DNA of 64,000 bases, from contig OW240912.1 in NCBI GenBank assembly GCA_933207985.1, positions 105,223,220-105,287,219 on the forward strand. The letters run 5' to 3'. Within the stretch, counting starts at the first letter, position 1, and each line of letters begins with the position of its first letter. The translations under genes and the position numbers were made by a program. The notes beneath the pieces are model-generated. The model was not told the origin of the DNA and ran no database searches. It saw only the letters and a program-made list of their open reading frames with translations. Of this stretch, positions 32,309-45,980 are shown piece after piece. This DNA comes from Pelobates cultripes (lineage: Eukaryota > Chordata > Amphibia > Anura > Pelobatidae).

Positions 32309-34639
32309 TGGAATTTCTCTGTTGGGTTTGAGGGTCATTCCCATTTTTTTTTTTTTAATCCAGTATATCCAGGGAACCCTTACCCTTGTACTGCCAGACA
32401 GGGAGTTTAAGTTATCATACTTTGTGCCAGGCCTGTGAATTTTCTTATTAGTATTGCAATTCATGACCATCTCTTCCCTGAAAGATTAACCTTCTTGTAG
32501 ATTTTACATTTATGCTTTAGCTTACATAGATACCCCTCTACTCAAAGTCTGCTGTAATATTTGAAAACATATTTATTTTCTCATCTGGTTTATTTATTAT
32601 TTATGATCATATTTTTACTGCCTCATACTTTCCTCCATAACCTCTTCAGTAAATATTTTAACTGCATTCTCTTGTGTTAAGTCCCCACCCCCTCACATAA
32701 ATCTTTGGACCCTAAAATCATTGGACATTTAAGCTTTCTAAATGTGCCTTTATTTACAAAACATTAAAGCTGATATAATCTTGGCAGCTATAAAAAGAGG
32801 TATAAGGGTGTTTTTAAATTATTACTTTAATGGCTGAAAAATCACTGTATTTATTAAGAAGGATAAAACGGTTTGTAAACATGCAGTCTATTAACCAGTA
32901 AGCCACTCTTGCAATAAATTGTTTGTGCATAAACATCAGCTTTATTTACTGCAAGCTAAGCTATTTTGTTGATGGAAATAAAATGCTCCTTTAAGCTTCT
33001 GGAATATAAACTTTCCATGTAAGAGATAAGCAATTTCTGGTTGTGAATTACAAGTTCTTTCACTCTCAGGCAAAGATATATAGCATGCAGGAATTCCAGC
33101 TACTATTTGGAATATCAGCAGAAAATGCACACGGCTACAGTTGCTACATCCAATGACAATATGGTTTCATATCTACAATATATTGATCCAAAACTCTTTT
33201 ATAATCACTCAGGACCACTCAGTGACTTTGATGATTAATTAGTCAATTAATTTGTGAAGCTAACTATGTAGCAAAGCCAAGGTAACTAGTAACACTGTTT
33301 TAGTTTTAAGTCCAACCAGCAATCAAAGCATACTGTCATTTGGAATAATTACCATATGTCCCAGAAAAACATGGAAACACAAACATTTAGTTCAGTCTGG
33401 CTGTGTAAAAAAATCCCAGGTTTGGAGGAGGAACAAATGGGGTCAGCGGGAGAGAGACATAGTTGTTGCTGGTATAAAGGAGAAATAAATCTTAACATTT
33501 CAGCTAGCACAATCTATTTATGAAATGTAATGCTTAATAATTTAAGTCAACATTTTACTAGACATGACAGGAATACTTAAAAAAGTTGCATCTACTAGTC
33601 GAAGGATTTATAAGATGTATTATATTTAACACACGAAATTAGATTTTAAGAAAACATCTCAGTATATTTTTTTACTATGAAATAAGATTTATCACAAGTA
33701 TTTATGTGTTAATTTTCTTATAAAGTCTATTGTAGATAATGACTCTTGATTGAAAGTCACTTTTTTGATATATATATTTTTTTTATTTTTTTTTTACCCG
33801 ATGACCAATTATTTAAAATATGTGTTTTTAAAAAAATGTAAATGTAGAATGACCAGTGATGCAAAAAAAAAAAATGTACCCTAAACCAGATCCATATTTC
33901 TATTCATCTACACTCTATGGCATAACAGGCTAATACATTTAGGGGACTTCGATCTTAAGTAAATGATAAACATTGCATAAATGGGGAATTGTCATTACAT
34001 TTTATTTTTTGTACACTAAGGCAATCTCTACAGACAGAAATCACTTTGCAAACCATTGACAGATATTTTCTTAGAGAAATATCATGAATCCCTGTCAGGC
34101 GCTGATATGCTGCAGCTCTAAACTGCATCCTCGGAGAGCAACCTGCTGACATGCATCATCTCCTCAACCCTTAATCTGAAGAATCCGATATGTCAATCAC
34201 CATCAAAGTCACCTACTTATTACACACAAAGACTGGCTGGATCAGAGAGCCAAAGCTCTAAACTGATTCTCATTTGTGTCTTTAGATGTAGAAAGAGAAA
34301 TTGGGCAAAAGTGTTCTTTTGGTTTTATAGCATTAATTATAATAGTCTTTATTTTTCTGCCATAATATTGGAAGATCGATATCCAACGATGATACGTAAT
34401 GTTTTATTATACTGATTATGTTCCTGTTACATAAAAATGTCCCAAATGAGATTAAAAACACAATAAATATAGAAACACATAATTAAAAATGATTTAGCAG
34501 AGGTCCAGGATATAGTCATTGCTCATTGGTGTTCCTAAAAAGATAATGGAAAAACCTAAAGTGTTGTTGTGCTTGGAGGACAAGGTTGGAAACCACTGCT
34601 AGGAAATCAGTATATTCTATTAAATTTGTATTTGTGACA
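32309..34639. other. Intron sequence, nothing recognised
   Basis: AT-rich sequence, poly-T and poly-A tracts near 33770 and 33860, no ORF with a domain. Confidence 0.5.
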
Positions 34640-35806
34640 CACTTATCGATTGTCTACATCGATGCATACTGCCTCCCTTGGTAAACTCATTAACTCCTTT
34701 GGCTTCTGATATCATTTCTATGCAGATGACACACAAATCTATCTGTCCTCTCCTGATCTCTCCCCATCCCTCTTGACTAGTGTCTCTGACTGCCTCTCTG
34801 CTGTTTCTAACTGGATGGCTGCCCACTTCCTTAAACTAAACTACACCAAAACTGAAATTCTGGTCTTTCCTCCATCAAGTGTTGTTACTCCTGTGTCTGT
34901 TTCCCTCCAAGTCAACGGTGCTACCATCAGCTCCACCACGCAGGCTCGCTGCCTAGGTGTTCTCTTTGACTCCGACCTCTCCTTCAAGCCTCATGTTCAG
35001 TCTATCGCCAAAGCCTGTCATTTCCATCTCAAAAACATTGCGCGCATCCGCCCCTACTTAACGCCAGATGCGACTAAGGTGTTGGTCCATTCCACTGTCC
35101 TTTCTCGCCTTGACTACTGTAATCCACTTCTAAGTGGTCTTACGTGCTCCCAACTAGCGCCGTTACAGTCCATAATGAATGCGGCGGTAAGGCTCATCTT
35201 CCTGTCCGCCCGCACCTCCCATGCCTCACCCTTCTGTCAGTCCCTACATTGGCTTCCTATAAAATAAAGAGCTCAATTTAAAATTCTGGTTCTTCCTTTC
35301 AAATCGCTACATAATGCTGCTCCCACCTATCTATCCTCCCTTATACACAAGTATGTCCCGTCTAGGCCCTTACGATCTGCTGGAGACTTATGTCTATCTT
35401 CTGTCCGTACTCCCACCTCCGATGCTCGACTTCAAGATTTCTCGAGGGCTGCACCATTCCTGTGGAACTCGCTTCCCTTCTCCGTTAGATGCTCACCCAG
35501 TCTCCACTCCTTCAAAAAATCGTTAAAAGCTCACTTCTTCATAAAAGTGTATAATTTAAACTGTTAATAGCTCCTGACTGATTCCTCTTCTGCAACTGTC
35601 ACTAGTCTAATTCTATCCTTACCTTTTTGTGTCATTTTACCTCACTCCCTCTAGCATGTAAGCTCATTGAGCAGGGCCCTCAACCCCTCTGTTCCTGTGT
35701 GTCCAACTTGTCTGGTTACAACTACATGTCTGTTCATCCACCCATTGTAAAGCGCTGCAGAATTTGATGGCGCTATATAAATATAATAATAATAATAATA
35801 ATAATA
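34640..35806 (+). mobile_element. L2/CR1-type LINE, plus strand, 5'-truncated
   Basis: Same family as 30735-31774 in opposite orientation. Starts just upstream of the FYADD motif and runs through thumb and C-terminus to the 3' tail gatggcgctatataaatataataataa. The codon before YHFYADD is TGA where the other copy has CG, consistent with CpG decay. Confidence 0.85.
34716..35526 (+). pseudogene. L2/CR1-type RT thumb and C-terminal part
   Basis: [20 protein letters not shown], then LNYTKTEILVFPP, CLGVLFDSDLSFKPHVQSI, YCNPLLSGL and SLHWLPIK, in the usual order for L2/CR1 RTs (K.E.LLF, LGV.LDS.L.F..H, YCN.L..GL, LHWLP). A stop follows SLHWLPIK, and the C-terminal FKIL..K.LH..AP.YLSSLI..Y part continues in other frames to about 35520. 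Confidence 0.85.
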
Positions 35807-35989
35807 CATAGTGTCCAATCAACCACTCATTCTCCTTACTGCAGTTAGGAATTCTGGTAATTTATCTGTTCAATTTACTCTCCATGAGTCTCCCACTTTT
35901 AGACATGTTAGATATTTCAAAGAAAGACTTTGAGCACCATAACCCCTACAACAAAGATATGGTGCCAGGAATGCAAGAATGCACACACA

Positions 35990-38030
35990 ACTTAAACCCT
36001 AAATGGTAGTGAATTAGGGATAACAACACATGAGAAGCAATTATGGAATTGATATAGACAATAAACTAGGTGTTCAATGTCAATCAGCAGTTGCAAAGGC
36101 CAATAAGGTATTGTCATTTATAAAAAGGGGCATTCATTCTGGGAATAAACATATATTTGCCTCTCTATAACTCAATGGTAACACCACACTTTGAATATGC
36201 TGTGCAATTTTGGGCACCTGTTCTAAATAAGGATATTATGACACTAGGAAAAGTGCAGAACTGTTTGGAACATTTTAGTTATGAAGCAAGGTTAACAAAT
36301 TTAAATCTGTTTAGTTTATAAAAGCTATGGCTCAGAGGGGGAACAACAGCATTATACAAATATATTTGGATTAAATGCAACCCGGGGCATATAAACAGGG
36401 CTATACATAGGGCACAAGGTTACGCATTTAGACTGGAAGAAAAGAGATTTAAAGCAAAGTAAAGGGTATTTTACATTAAAAGCAATAAGGATGTGTACTT
36501 CTCTGTCTGAAGACATGGTTTTAACAGATTCTGTACAGATGTTTAAACAGCAACAGGATAAATCCTTGCAAAAACATAAAATACAGGGGTCTAAATTTGA
36601 AATAAGTGGGGGTAGCAGCTTATTGATCCAAGAATAGATCTGACTGCCAATCTGGGGTCGAGAAGGAATTTTTACTAGTTTGCTGCAAAACTGTAAAGGT
36701 CTTGAAGCAGTTTTTTTTAATTTTATTTAAAAAAAAGTATTTTATTTGTAGCAATTTGCGTACATTCGCAAGCAGTGATGCAAGAGTATGACATGAAATC
36801 CAAACAGAGGACATGCAAGAACAAAAGAACAAGCCTACATTTACAGTTAACTGCAAGGTGATAGTTTCATTCAATCTAATGTTGGATATGGGTATGTATT
36901 GAAAGATCCACTTGGGACTCCTGCGTCAGGCGTTTACTCTCGAGTAGCTGGAAACAATAAAGGTGCACTACGATGTTTAGTAGTGTATATGTGGTGTGTT
37001 GTGTATCGTCAGCGTCACTCATGTTTGTTTTTTGGGTGCGGGTAAGACTAGAAGTATGGGACCAGATTGGGAAGAGTGGCACAAAGAGAAAGGACAAAGG
37101 AAGAAAAGAAAGATGGAGGGAGTAGGAGAAAGAGAGAGGGAGGCGGGAACACCTTGACACCTCTGTCTCTATGGTGTGTTTACAAGCTCTATGAGAGCCA
37201 TTGGAGCCAGTGGAACCATATCTCTTGGTATGTTTTGCTCTTGTGTCTGGCTGTGAGCATCAGTTCTTCCTCTAATGTCTGACCCTGTTTATCCAGTCCC
37301 TCACCGAAGGGGTCACGGTTTGTTTCCAAAAGCTCAGGATTAGGCTTTCTGCTGCCTTTACCAGATGTGGAAGTATTGTTTTTTTTTATTTAGTGGGTGG
37401 AAGATGGTTGAGATGTAACAGAAAGTCTTCAGGTGTTAGGTCTATGAAGGCCTCTGTCAGTGTAGATATGATATAGTGTACCTCTTTCCAGAAAGGTTGG
37501 ATCTAAGGGCAGGTCCAACATATGTGGAACAAAGTGCTTAGTTCCTTTTCACACCTCCTGCATTCTGGGGTGCAGGTGTTGCTGATGCTAGCGAGTTTCT
37601 CTGGTGTTTTGTACCAGTGGGATATCGTTATATAGCCCGATTCTTGGTATTTTTTACATATGGATTATTTGTGTGTGAGAATGAAGTCGTTGGTACAGTG
37701 CACATACGTCAAGGTGTGTCCCAGGTCCCTCTTCCAACACTTGTTGAAAAAGGGGAACCGGCCTACTCGTGGGGAGATTAGTAGATTATATAGCTGTCAA
37801 ATTGCATTTGGCGGTGTTGCGTGCATATTGTATGTGGACAGTGGTCTATTGGCCGAGATTACACTTGGGTTGTTGTTGACGAATCTAGCTAGCTGGTGGT
37901 GTCTAAATCAAGTCATCCAAACTGTTTGTTTTTTTGCCCTCTTTTGGCTCAATAGCAAAAATAGATGTGCCAAAGGCTGAACGTAATAGACACGACTCTT
38001 TTCAGTCTATGTAACTATATAATATTCTAT
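35990..38030 (+). mobile_element. CR1-like LINE 3' part, split by an L1 fragment
   Basis: First part, about 35990-36710: tranlates to FEYAVQFWAPVLNKDIMTLG and SYEARLTNLNLFSL, matching the RT C-terminus of CR1-like LINEs (LEYAVQFW.P...KDI..LE.VQR; YE.RL..L.L.SL..RR). Second part, about 37910-38030: ttttttgccctcttttgg, ggctgaacgtaatagacacg and tttcagtctatgtaactat, the expected continuation of that repeat. The 1.2 kb between is an L1 3' end on the other strand. Confidence 0.7.
36710..37908 (-). mobile_element. Tx1-like L1 3' fragment nested in the CR1-like LINE
   Basis: Minus strand, with A-rich 3' end at 36710-36740. The ORF2 C-terminus is readable: WYKTPEKLASISNTCTPECR and CEKELSTLFHICWTCP carry the conserved CxxC...H...C cluster of L1 ORF2, followed by FWKEVHYIISTLTEAF and LTPEDFLLHLNHLPP. 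It is 5'-truncated, as L1 insertions usually are. Confidence 0.75.
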
Positions 38031-38639
38031 TAGTGGCACTATCACAAACATCTGATGGTCTGTTCAAATAGACTACTAATGGTCAAATCAATACACATGA
38101 ATATATAGAAGATGATTTAATTAAAAACAAATTAAAAAGTAAGAGTTCACTTCAATAAGCATTAAAGTAATCCCACAACAATAAAGTGTTTACATATGTT
38201 TTGCAATCAATACACACATTAAATAGACAATTATAATAAACATTGCATAACCTGAATAAGAATAGCAGACGCCAGCAATAATGAGAAATTCAACATAAAT
38301 ATGAAGTCCTAGAAGTGGAGCACACATAGTATAACATATATTGAAGAGCCATTGTCATATATTTATGTGTAAATTAAAGAATAGGGTTTCTGATGCTAGT
38401 TTATTATGTGTGAGGCAGCTTGAACTTCCCAAACCAGAGTCTCTTCCTTCTGGGAATATCGTAGATAGAAAAGGAAATGCAGGGAAGCAGCGCTTTCAGG
38501 AATGTCCTCAAATCCAGATAGGGATGGACCAATATAAGGAATAAGAGGAGAAAGAGGAATATAGTGTAGTATTTAGGTTACTGGTAATTGTAGCTAAAAC
38601 AAAATGCACTTACAATTTTTTTGGAGCCTATGTATGTAT

Positions 38640-38676
<37 letters not shown>

Positions 38677-40207
38677 CCACTTACCTGTTCATTGGGTATA
38701 GAGTTACATTAGCTACATTTCACATCTCATCTTGATATCGTTGTTGTTCTCATTATGGGAATCAAACTAAATTTTCTATGATTACTCCATTATTTTTCTT
38801 TTTTTTTTGTGTTTGTAAATTGCATCAACTAGAGAAGAAAAGAATACAAATGTTTCATTAAATAATATCACCTTAAGAATTTGTTTGTCTGTTAGCTCAG
38901 TTATTATCCCAGAAATGAATCTATGGTGAATTCAGTAAAGACAGTTTTTTTTTTCCAGAGTGTTTCCTAAATGGCATTGTAGTCCTCACAAAGGTAAACC
39001 AATTTCAGTGACAGAAATTAAGGCAACGGGACATTTCCCCATCAGATTACCATATCATCGGACAAATTACTGTTTTGGGTGCGCCAGTCAAGTTATGCCC
39101 ACCCACTATTGATGTGGACATATCAAGGGAAAACTCTGTGTATTTGTCTTGCAGCCACGCGTTGAGCCCTTTCAAAGTTTACTCACAGTGTTCCATCCAA
39201 GAACACGATTTTTCATCTTAACCAACTGATTTAAGTTTTAAAAGCATAGTGACAGTATAGCACTTATGCAGCTCCTAGTGAATTAAACTCCAAGAGCTGA
39301 AGACAAAAGATGGAGATGTCACCTTAGCGAGTCTTTGCAAAATATGTAAACACCCTCAAAGGTGACAGAGACATTTTAAGCATCTTCTGCATGCTGTAAT
39401 CAAGAGAGAAAGTGACACTGTCAATTCTGATGTTCCTGGAGATTTTTATATAGGTGTTTTTATGAAAGTGAGAGGAATGGACCTTCACATGTCTACTCTC
39501 CACTAACAGCCCCTTTCATGAATAGAATTCCACGTTCGGTAAGAATCAATGACTTGACACAGGTAGTTGTCTGACGTGTTCAACATGCTTAAAGATATAT
39601 ATATATTTGGTCTCTATTGTCTAGTATTTTCCACAATTACTACAAACATGCAGTTTTTACAATCATGCAAAATAATCCTTCTTTTTACCAACCTTTAATT
39701 TCCTAAGTACTTTTCTATTTCTTTAATCTGTTTCACCTCCAAGCTTTTTGATTGACTCGTTTAAACTAATTTAAACAAGTTTCTTGATTCCAACTCTCTC
39801 CTTGAATTTCTTCAGTCTGATTCTCATTCTTTAAATTGTTCTAACCAAACTAAGCAGTAATTTAATTACTTCTAAATCCAAAGTTATCTACTCTCTAATA
39901 AGTCTTCTTATTTGCTGCTTGCTGTTTTAGTTGTTTTTCTTTATTTCCTGCTATTGTAAAATAAATAGGAAAGTGATGTGGTCTTTTTCACAGCTTTATC
40001 CGAATTATGTGATTTTTTTTTTATTAGGTAAGTGAATGCTGATCACCCTTTTATATTAACAACCTTTATATGCTGTTTTTTTAGGATTAAATTCTACACT
40101 TGTGAAAAGTTGTTAATTCTGTCCTCATTTCTATGCGAGTACAGCAAGTGATGGGGAACAAATGTTAGAGGAAAAACAAATCAAATCCAAAATGCTGCAC
40201 TTAGAAA

Positions 40208-40412
40208 ACATATAGGGTCATTTATTAAAGTGATAAATCTAATGAAACATTGTTAAAATTTATTTTCAAATTTATAGCAATTTATAGCAAAAATAGCTGT
40301 ATTGTAAAAAAGTCAGCTATGTTTCACATTTGTCTAATTCTGGCTTTAATTTGAAAATAATTTTATATTCACTTCGTATTCTCGCTTTAGTGAATAAACC
40401 TGATAATGTCAG
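40208..40412. mobile_element. MITE-like inverted repeat
   Basis: Left end tagggtcatttattaaagtga and right end (inverted) ggtttattcactaaagcgaga form imperfect terminal inverted repeats. Short internal AT-rich sequence, no ORF. Target duplication not clear. Confidence 0.5.
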
Positions 40413-42416
40413 ACTTCTCATAAGGCATTGTGTAATGTATGCATTGGAAACAGCATTGGGGATGTATGAAAGGTTAAACTCAATGAGCTTGTTGTTGCAC
40501 TTATATATTACTAATGAACTATAATGTCATATCAAGGATTTTTTCTGCCTCAGCTATTTTACTGTTTCAATGTATTTTAGAAATCAACAATCTTTTTTTG
40601 AGAGCAGAGCAGAGAGATAAAAAACAACATTTCAACAATATTTTTTTTGTTTAAAATATTGAAAACAATCATACAAAACTGCTGACATCAAATTAAACAG
40701 CTAGGTAGGTGAACAAGGAACTACAAGGTATCCCTTTTCTCTGAAGCATTATAGTATGTTTTTACCTAACTAACTAAATGTAAAAAATCTTTAGATACAA
40801 ACAGTTGCTCCAAAGCGAAAGAGGGGATTGGATGGGTAATATAAAGGGATGACGCTATGTAATATAATATATAATTGTACCAGAGCTCTGATGGTAGCGA
40901 TAAACAGTACTATAATAAAAACAGGGTTCCTGTTCCACATCGCCAAAACAAGGCTTGCCCCGTAAAACTTTCTTCTGAGCATTCATATAGCCCAAAAAGC
41001 TCTCGGATCCACAGCGCTGGGTGAGAAATCCCGGTTACCTAAAATGATTGCGATTTCCATCGGTACATGTAACTCCCTCAAGTCCTTTCTATTGTTCGAT
41101 GCCTCGCCACCTCCTCTATCACCCCTCCAAATATCACCCTGTCTAGTGACACTAGGAATTAATGCACCCTTGACAAAGTTTCACTGGACTGCAGCAACTC
41201 TACGATAAGATTAGGAGTTACAGATAATTTGTTGGTTGTCTCGGTCAGGCGCGCCGTGCATCTATGCATCTATTGATGGTTTATGACAACTCCTTGGCTG
41301 CTGGCCTGGGAGGCATGGGTTGGACAGGTAAAAGGTGACAAATATTATTTTTAGAGGGAGGTGGCAGCTGGTAGACATGTACCAGTCCTGTGTGAACAGT
41401 TGGTGGTCTGTCACAGTAAATAACCATACAAAGTTTCCTACTTTAGCTTTATGAATTATTATGAGCCACTTGCCATTTTTAAGGTTGCCGCATATTAAAC
41501 AAAGCATTTCCTATGTTATAAGAATATGTTTACATAAAGATAAGTATCGAGAGGAGGGAAACTTCCACAATGTTTGAAGATAAATCTCCCCATTCAAAAT
41601 AAATTGAAACATGATCAAAATGGAATGGAATGGAATGTGCGAATCATTAACATCTGTCCTTGGCACTGCTTAATTACACAAAAGTATCTAATATATATTC
41701 AGTCACTGCGGTTTTCCAGTTAATTTATAAGCTCCAACTGCCATTTGTTTTTGGCCACATCTCAGCTTTAGATTCCACTCATCAAACATGCATACCCTTA
41801 ATGAAAACATAGCTATCAAGCCTGGCTTGATGCCTGCAATTAGTGTTAATAAAGATAATTACATGGACATAGTTTTGAATATAGGGACCTGACATCTATG
41901 AAACTACATAATCCAGACATGTCAGCAGACTGGTTTTCCTGCTTATTTCTTCAGCATATGTTACTTGATTCATAGCTGCTAGAGATTAATGGATACATAA
42001 GTGAATCCGTAAATGGATGCTTTTTATCTGTGTATCAATTTTATACATGAGCAGTGTCACCATATGTAACTTTTTAAACACAGACTACCTTAAAGAGAGA
42101 GAGGTGGAGATCAAGTAGAGCATGGAAGGCATACATAGAGGACATAAAATGACGAAAGATACAAACCATGTGTCAATGGCATACAAATCTCTTTCAGGGG
42201 CTTTACAGAAAAAAGTTGTTCTACTGTAGTAAACTTCTAGACCATTTATAAAATTTGCTCTAGATTTAGGTTGAACTATCTCTGGTCACACAAGTAGAAT
42301 AGGATCACGTAGAATTATTGAATTCAAACAAAGTATTTCAGATCATACAAATAATCAGACATGATACAATTAACATATAATCCAGTTAATAAAAATTTGT
42401 GATCCAAAATACTTAA

Positions 42417-42665
42417 AGGGTTACTCCATTCATCATCGAAGTATGAGACACTTTGGCCTTTGCTATGAAAGTTGTACAGAATTGACACTAGCCTGATGGC
42501 ACCCCAATGACACTGCCAAGGCTGAAGTAATACCTCCATCAGCAGAGGGGTTAAACTCTGTGTGTACTGTGTTTCAGAGCAAAATATTGCACATACAGTC
42601 TTCAGGTACCATGACTACTTCAAACCTCTAAGGTGATCATGGCGCTGGGAGTAATTCTAATATTT
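42417..42665. mobile_element. TTAA-type MITE left end
   Basis: Starts cttaaagggttactccattca; the complementary end (agagtaaccctttaa) occurs alone at 58290-58305. Only half an element seems present. Confidence 0.45.
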
Positions 42666-43139
42666 TGTGTGAGATATAATACAGTATATAAATTGACAAT
42701 GCATTAGATCACATAAGTATGTAATAAAGCATTAGTATATATAAATATTTTTGGCACGGTGAAGTAGTTTTGTGATATATGTTTAGATACAGAAAAAGAT
42801 AGTGTAGAATGTAAGAATGATTTCTTTTTTCTGTATACTATTCACCTTTAGGAAATCTTCCCCAATGCTAAACGTTTTGTTAATGAAATCTTATTAACAG
42901 CTATGGTGCTCTTTTGACTTTGATGTGTATTCAGTCCATCTGTTTTACCTTCTGTTTTTATTTGTTGTTACCAGATGCAGAGCACCTGGTCACTTATTTA
43001 TCCCCAGGCTATCTCCAGTTTTCTAAAATGCATGCAAGAGCCTACACGTTGACAAGAGTACCATTGATGTTTATGCTGTCTTTCTTAGACTTTTAACTTT
43101 TTTAACAATGTGAATCAAAGACAAATGATAAACTGCTCT

Positions 43140-43400
43140 ACAAGTATACCTGCTCAACCTTTCTCCATCCAAAAAATCAACCTGGTTTGGTTAGCTCAGT
43201 GGAGCTAAACTCAAGAGGCAGCAATTGCCCAGAGCACCTGCCTTGCAAAAACTTATCATTGAGCTGTATTGAGAAGTCGGTGATTGGACAGTACAGAAAG
43301 TCTAGGCGGGGTTAGAAGGGGATGGATTGCAAAGGCAGAACTTCAGCTTTTTTTATACCTTACTGGAGTAATTTATTCAGGGACATTATTGTGATGATAG
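43140..43400. mobile_element. Fragment of the repeat at 59568-60060, inverted
   Basis: ggtttggttagctcagtggagctaaactcaagaggcagcaattg is found in the opposite orientation at about 59840-59880 together with the following gcaggtgctctgagc block. Confidence 0.65.
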
Positions 43401-43604
43401 TATGTAAGATCATTAGTTCTTAAAGGGTTAATAGTATTTGTCTAAAATGTGCACCATTTAATAAAACATAAAAAAATCACCTTTAAAATTACATGTTTTA
43501 TTTATCCTCTCCTCTCTGCCTGGAGCTTATAACAATGATAGACAGGAAGTTAAGATGGAGGTACCCAGTTGCAGGATAAATAGGTGTGGATTTCTACATT
43601 TAAA

Positions 43605-44000
43605 GGACACTTTAGTGGTAAAATTACTCTTAAGGTTATCAGTTCCCTTTGCCTTCCTTTGAAAAGGTTATTTTTTACTCATGATTTTTCCAGCGCTGCT
43701 CTGGTCTGGCTCCACCTTGCTTCGTTTTTGTGACTGAGATCATCAAAACCAATAGGAAAGCATTGGGAGGCTATGGCACATGCGGGGCAAATGCCGTGCT
43801 GTGCCAATCAGCATCTCCTCATAGAGAAGCATTGAAAGAATGTAACTTTATGGGGAGTGTTCAGTGCTTCCATGCACAGCGTTGAGATGCTGAACATCAG
43901 TGCTGAACCTTTAGTGTCTGTCTGAGTGACTGCCACTAGAGGTGTTACTTGATAGTAATGTAAACACTGATTTTTTTCTAAAAAGGCAGTGTTTACATTA
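43605..44000. mobile_element. TTAA-type interspersed repeat copy
   Basis: Begins tttaaaggacactttagtgg and includes cagcatctcctcatagagaagca and gtctgtctgagtgactgcc. The same blocks occur at 56390-56525 in the same order. A hairpin (gtaatgtaaacactg/cagtgtttacatt) closes it near 43960-44000. Confidence 0.6.
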
Positions 44001-44320
44001 GCCCCTTCCCCACTGCGGACGTACTTAATGACCTTGGACATACTTAGTATGCCTGCGGTATTCCTATTCACTTACCTAATTGTCGCCATTTCCTCGCTGG
44101 CAACTGGTGTTTTCTCGTTCTGGGGGGACTGTCTGTTGTCTGACAGCCCAGACAGTCCCCGCCTTGGCAAATTAAATGCCCGCGGGCCATGTGACCACTC
44201 TGAAGGAGTGGTCACATGGCCGCAACAGGCATCCATAGTGCTGCCTGCAGGGGGACTGCCTGAAATCAGTTGAAAAATCTGGTGAAAAAGTAGAATAAAA
44301 ATGTTAATTAAAAAAAATAT

Positions 44321-44365
44321 ATATCTATATATATATGTATGTGTGTATATATATATGTACATATA

Positions 44366-44420
<55 letters not shown>
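44321..44420. repeat. (TA)n microsatellite, left of the DD37E transposon
   Basis: Continuous TA/TG dinucleotides, interrupted once by catataaga. Continues as (TA)n at 45984-46060 on the other side of the transposon. Confidence 0.95.
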
Positions 44421-45980
44421 CAGAGAGTGCAGAATTATTAGGCAAGTTGTATTTTTGAGGATTAATTTTATTATTGAACAACAACCATGTTCTCAATGAA
44501 CCCAAAAAACTCATTAATATCAAAGCTGAATATTTTTGGAAGTAGTTTTTAGTTTGTTTTTAGTTTTAGCTATGTTAGGGGGATATCTGTGTGTGCAGGT
44601 GACTATTACTGTGCATAATTATTAGGCAACTTAACAAAAAACAAATATATACCCATTTCAATTATTTATTACTACCAGTGAAACCAATATAACATCTCAA
44701 CATTCACAAATATACATTTCTGACATTCAAAAACAAAACAAAAACAAATCAGTGACCAATATAGCCACCTTTCTTTGCAAGGACACTCAAAAGCCTGCCA
44801 TCCATGGATTCTGTCAGTGTTTTGATCTGTTCACCATCAACATTGCGTGCAGCAGCAACCACAGCCTCCCAGACACTGTTCACAGAGGTGTACTGTTTTC
44901 CCTCCTTGTAAATCTCACATTTGATGATGGACCACAGGTTCTCAATGGGGTTCAGATCAGGTGAACAAGGAGGCCATGTCATTAGATTTTCTTCTTTTAT
45001 ACCCTTTCTTGCCAGCCACGCTGTGGAGTACTTGGACGCGTGTGATGGAGCATTGTCCTGCATGAAAATCATGTTTTTCTTGAAGGATGCAGACTTCTTC
45101 CTGTACCACTGCTTGAAGAAGGTGTCTTCCAGGAACTGGCAGTAGGACTGGGAGTTGAGCTTGACTCCATCCTCAACCCGAAAAAGCCCCACAAGCTCAT
45201 CTTTGATGATACCAGCCCAAACCAGTACTCCACCTCCACCTTGCTGGCGTCTGAGTCGGACTGGAGCTCTCTGCCCTTTACCAATCCAGCCACGGGCCCA
45301 TCCATCTGGCCCATCAAGACTCACTCTCATTTCATCAGTCCATAAAACCTTAGAAAAATCAGTCTTGAGATATTTCTTGGCCCAGTCTTGACGTTTCAGC
45401 TTGTGTGTCTTGTTCAGTGGTGGTCGTCTTTCAGCCTTTCTTACCTTGGCCATGTCTCTGAGTATTGCACACCTTGTGCTTTTGGGCACTCCAGTGATGT
45501 TGCAGCTCTGAAATATGGCCAAACTGGTGGCAAGTGGCATCGTGGCAGCTGCACGCTTGACTTTTCTCAGTTCATGGGCAGTTATTTTGCGCCTTGGTTT
45601 TTCCACACGCTTCTTGCGACCCTGTTGACTATTTTGAATGAAACGCTTGATTGTTCGATGATCACGCTTCAGAAGCTTTGCAATTTTAAGAGTGCTGCAT
45701 CCCTCTGCAAGATATCTCACTATTTTTGACTTTTCTGAGCCTGTCAAGTCCTTCTTTTGACCCATTTTGCCAAAGGAAAGGAAGTTGCCTAATAATTATG
45801 CACACCTGATATAGGGTGTTGATGTCATTAGACCACACCCCTTCTCATTACAGAGATGCACATCACCTAATATGCTTAATTGGTAGTAGGCTTTCGAGCC
45901 TATACAGCTTGGAGTAAGACAACATGCATAAAGAGGATGATGTGGTCAAAATACTCATTTGCCTAATAATTCTGCACTCC

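Larger units (their letters stand above)
38031..44320. other. Intron sequence with MITE fragments, no gene
   Basis: The largest stretch without a coding element. It contains a (TA)n tract at 38642-38672 and the MITE-like fragments listed separately at 40208, 42417, 43140 and 43605. ORFs are short and show no domains. Confidence 0.5.

Noticed and set aside
45155..45729. Plus-strand ORFs opposite the transposase
   Set aside because: Shadow frames of the DD37E transposase gene, without domains.
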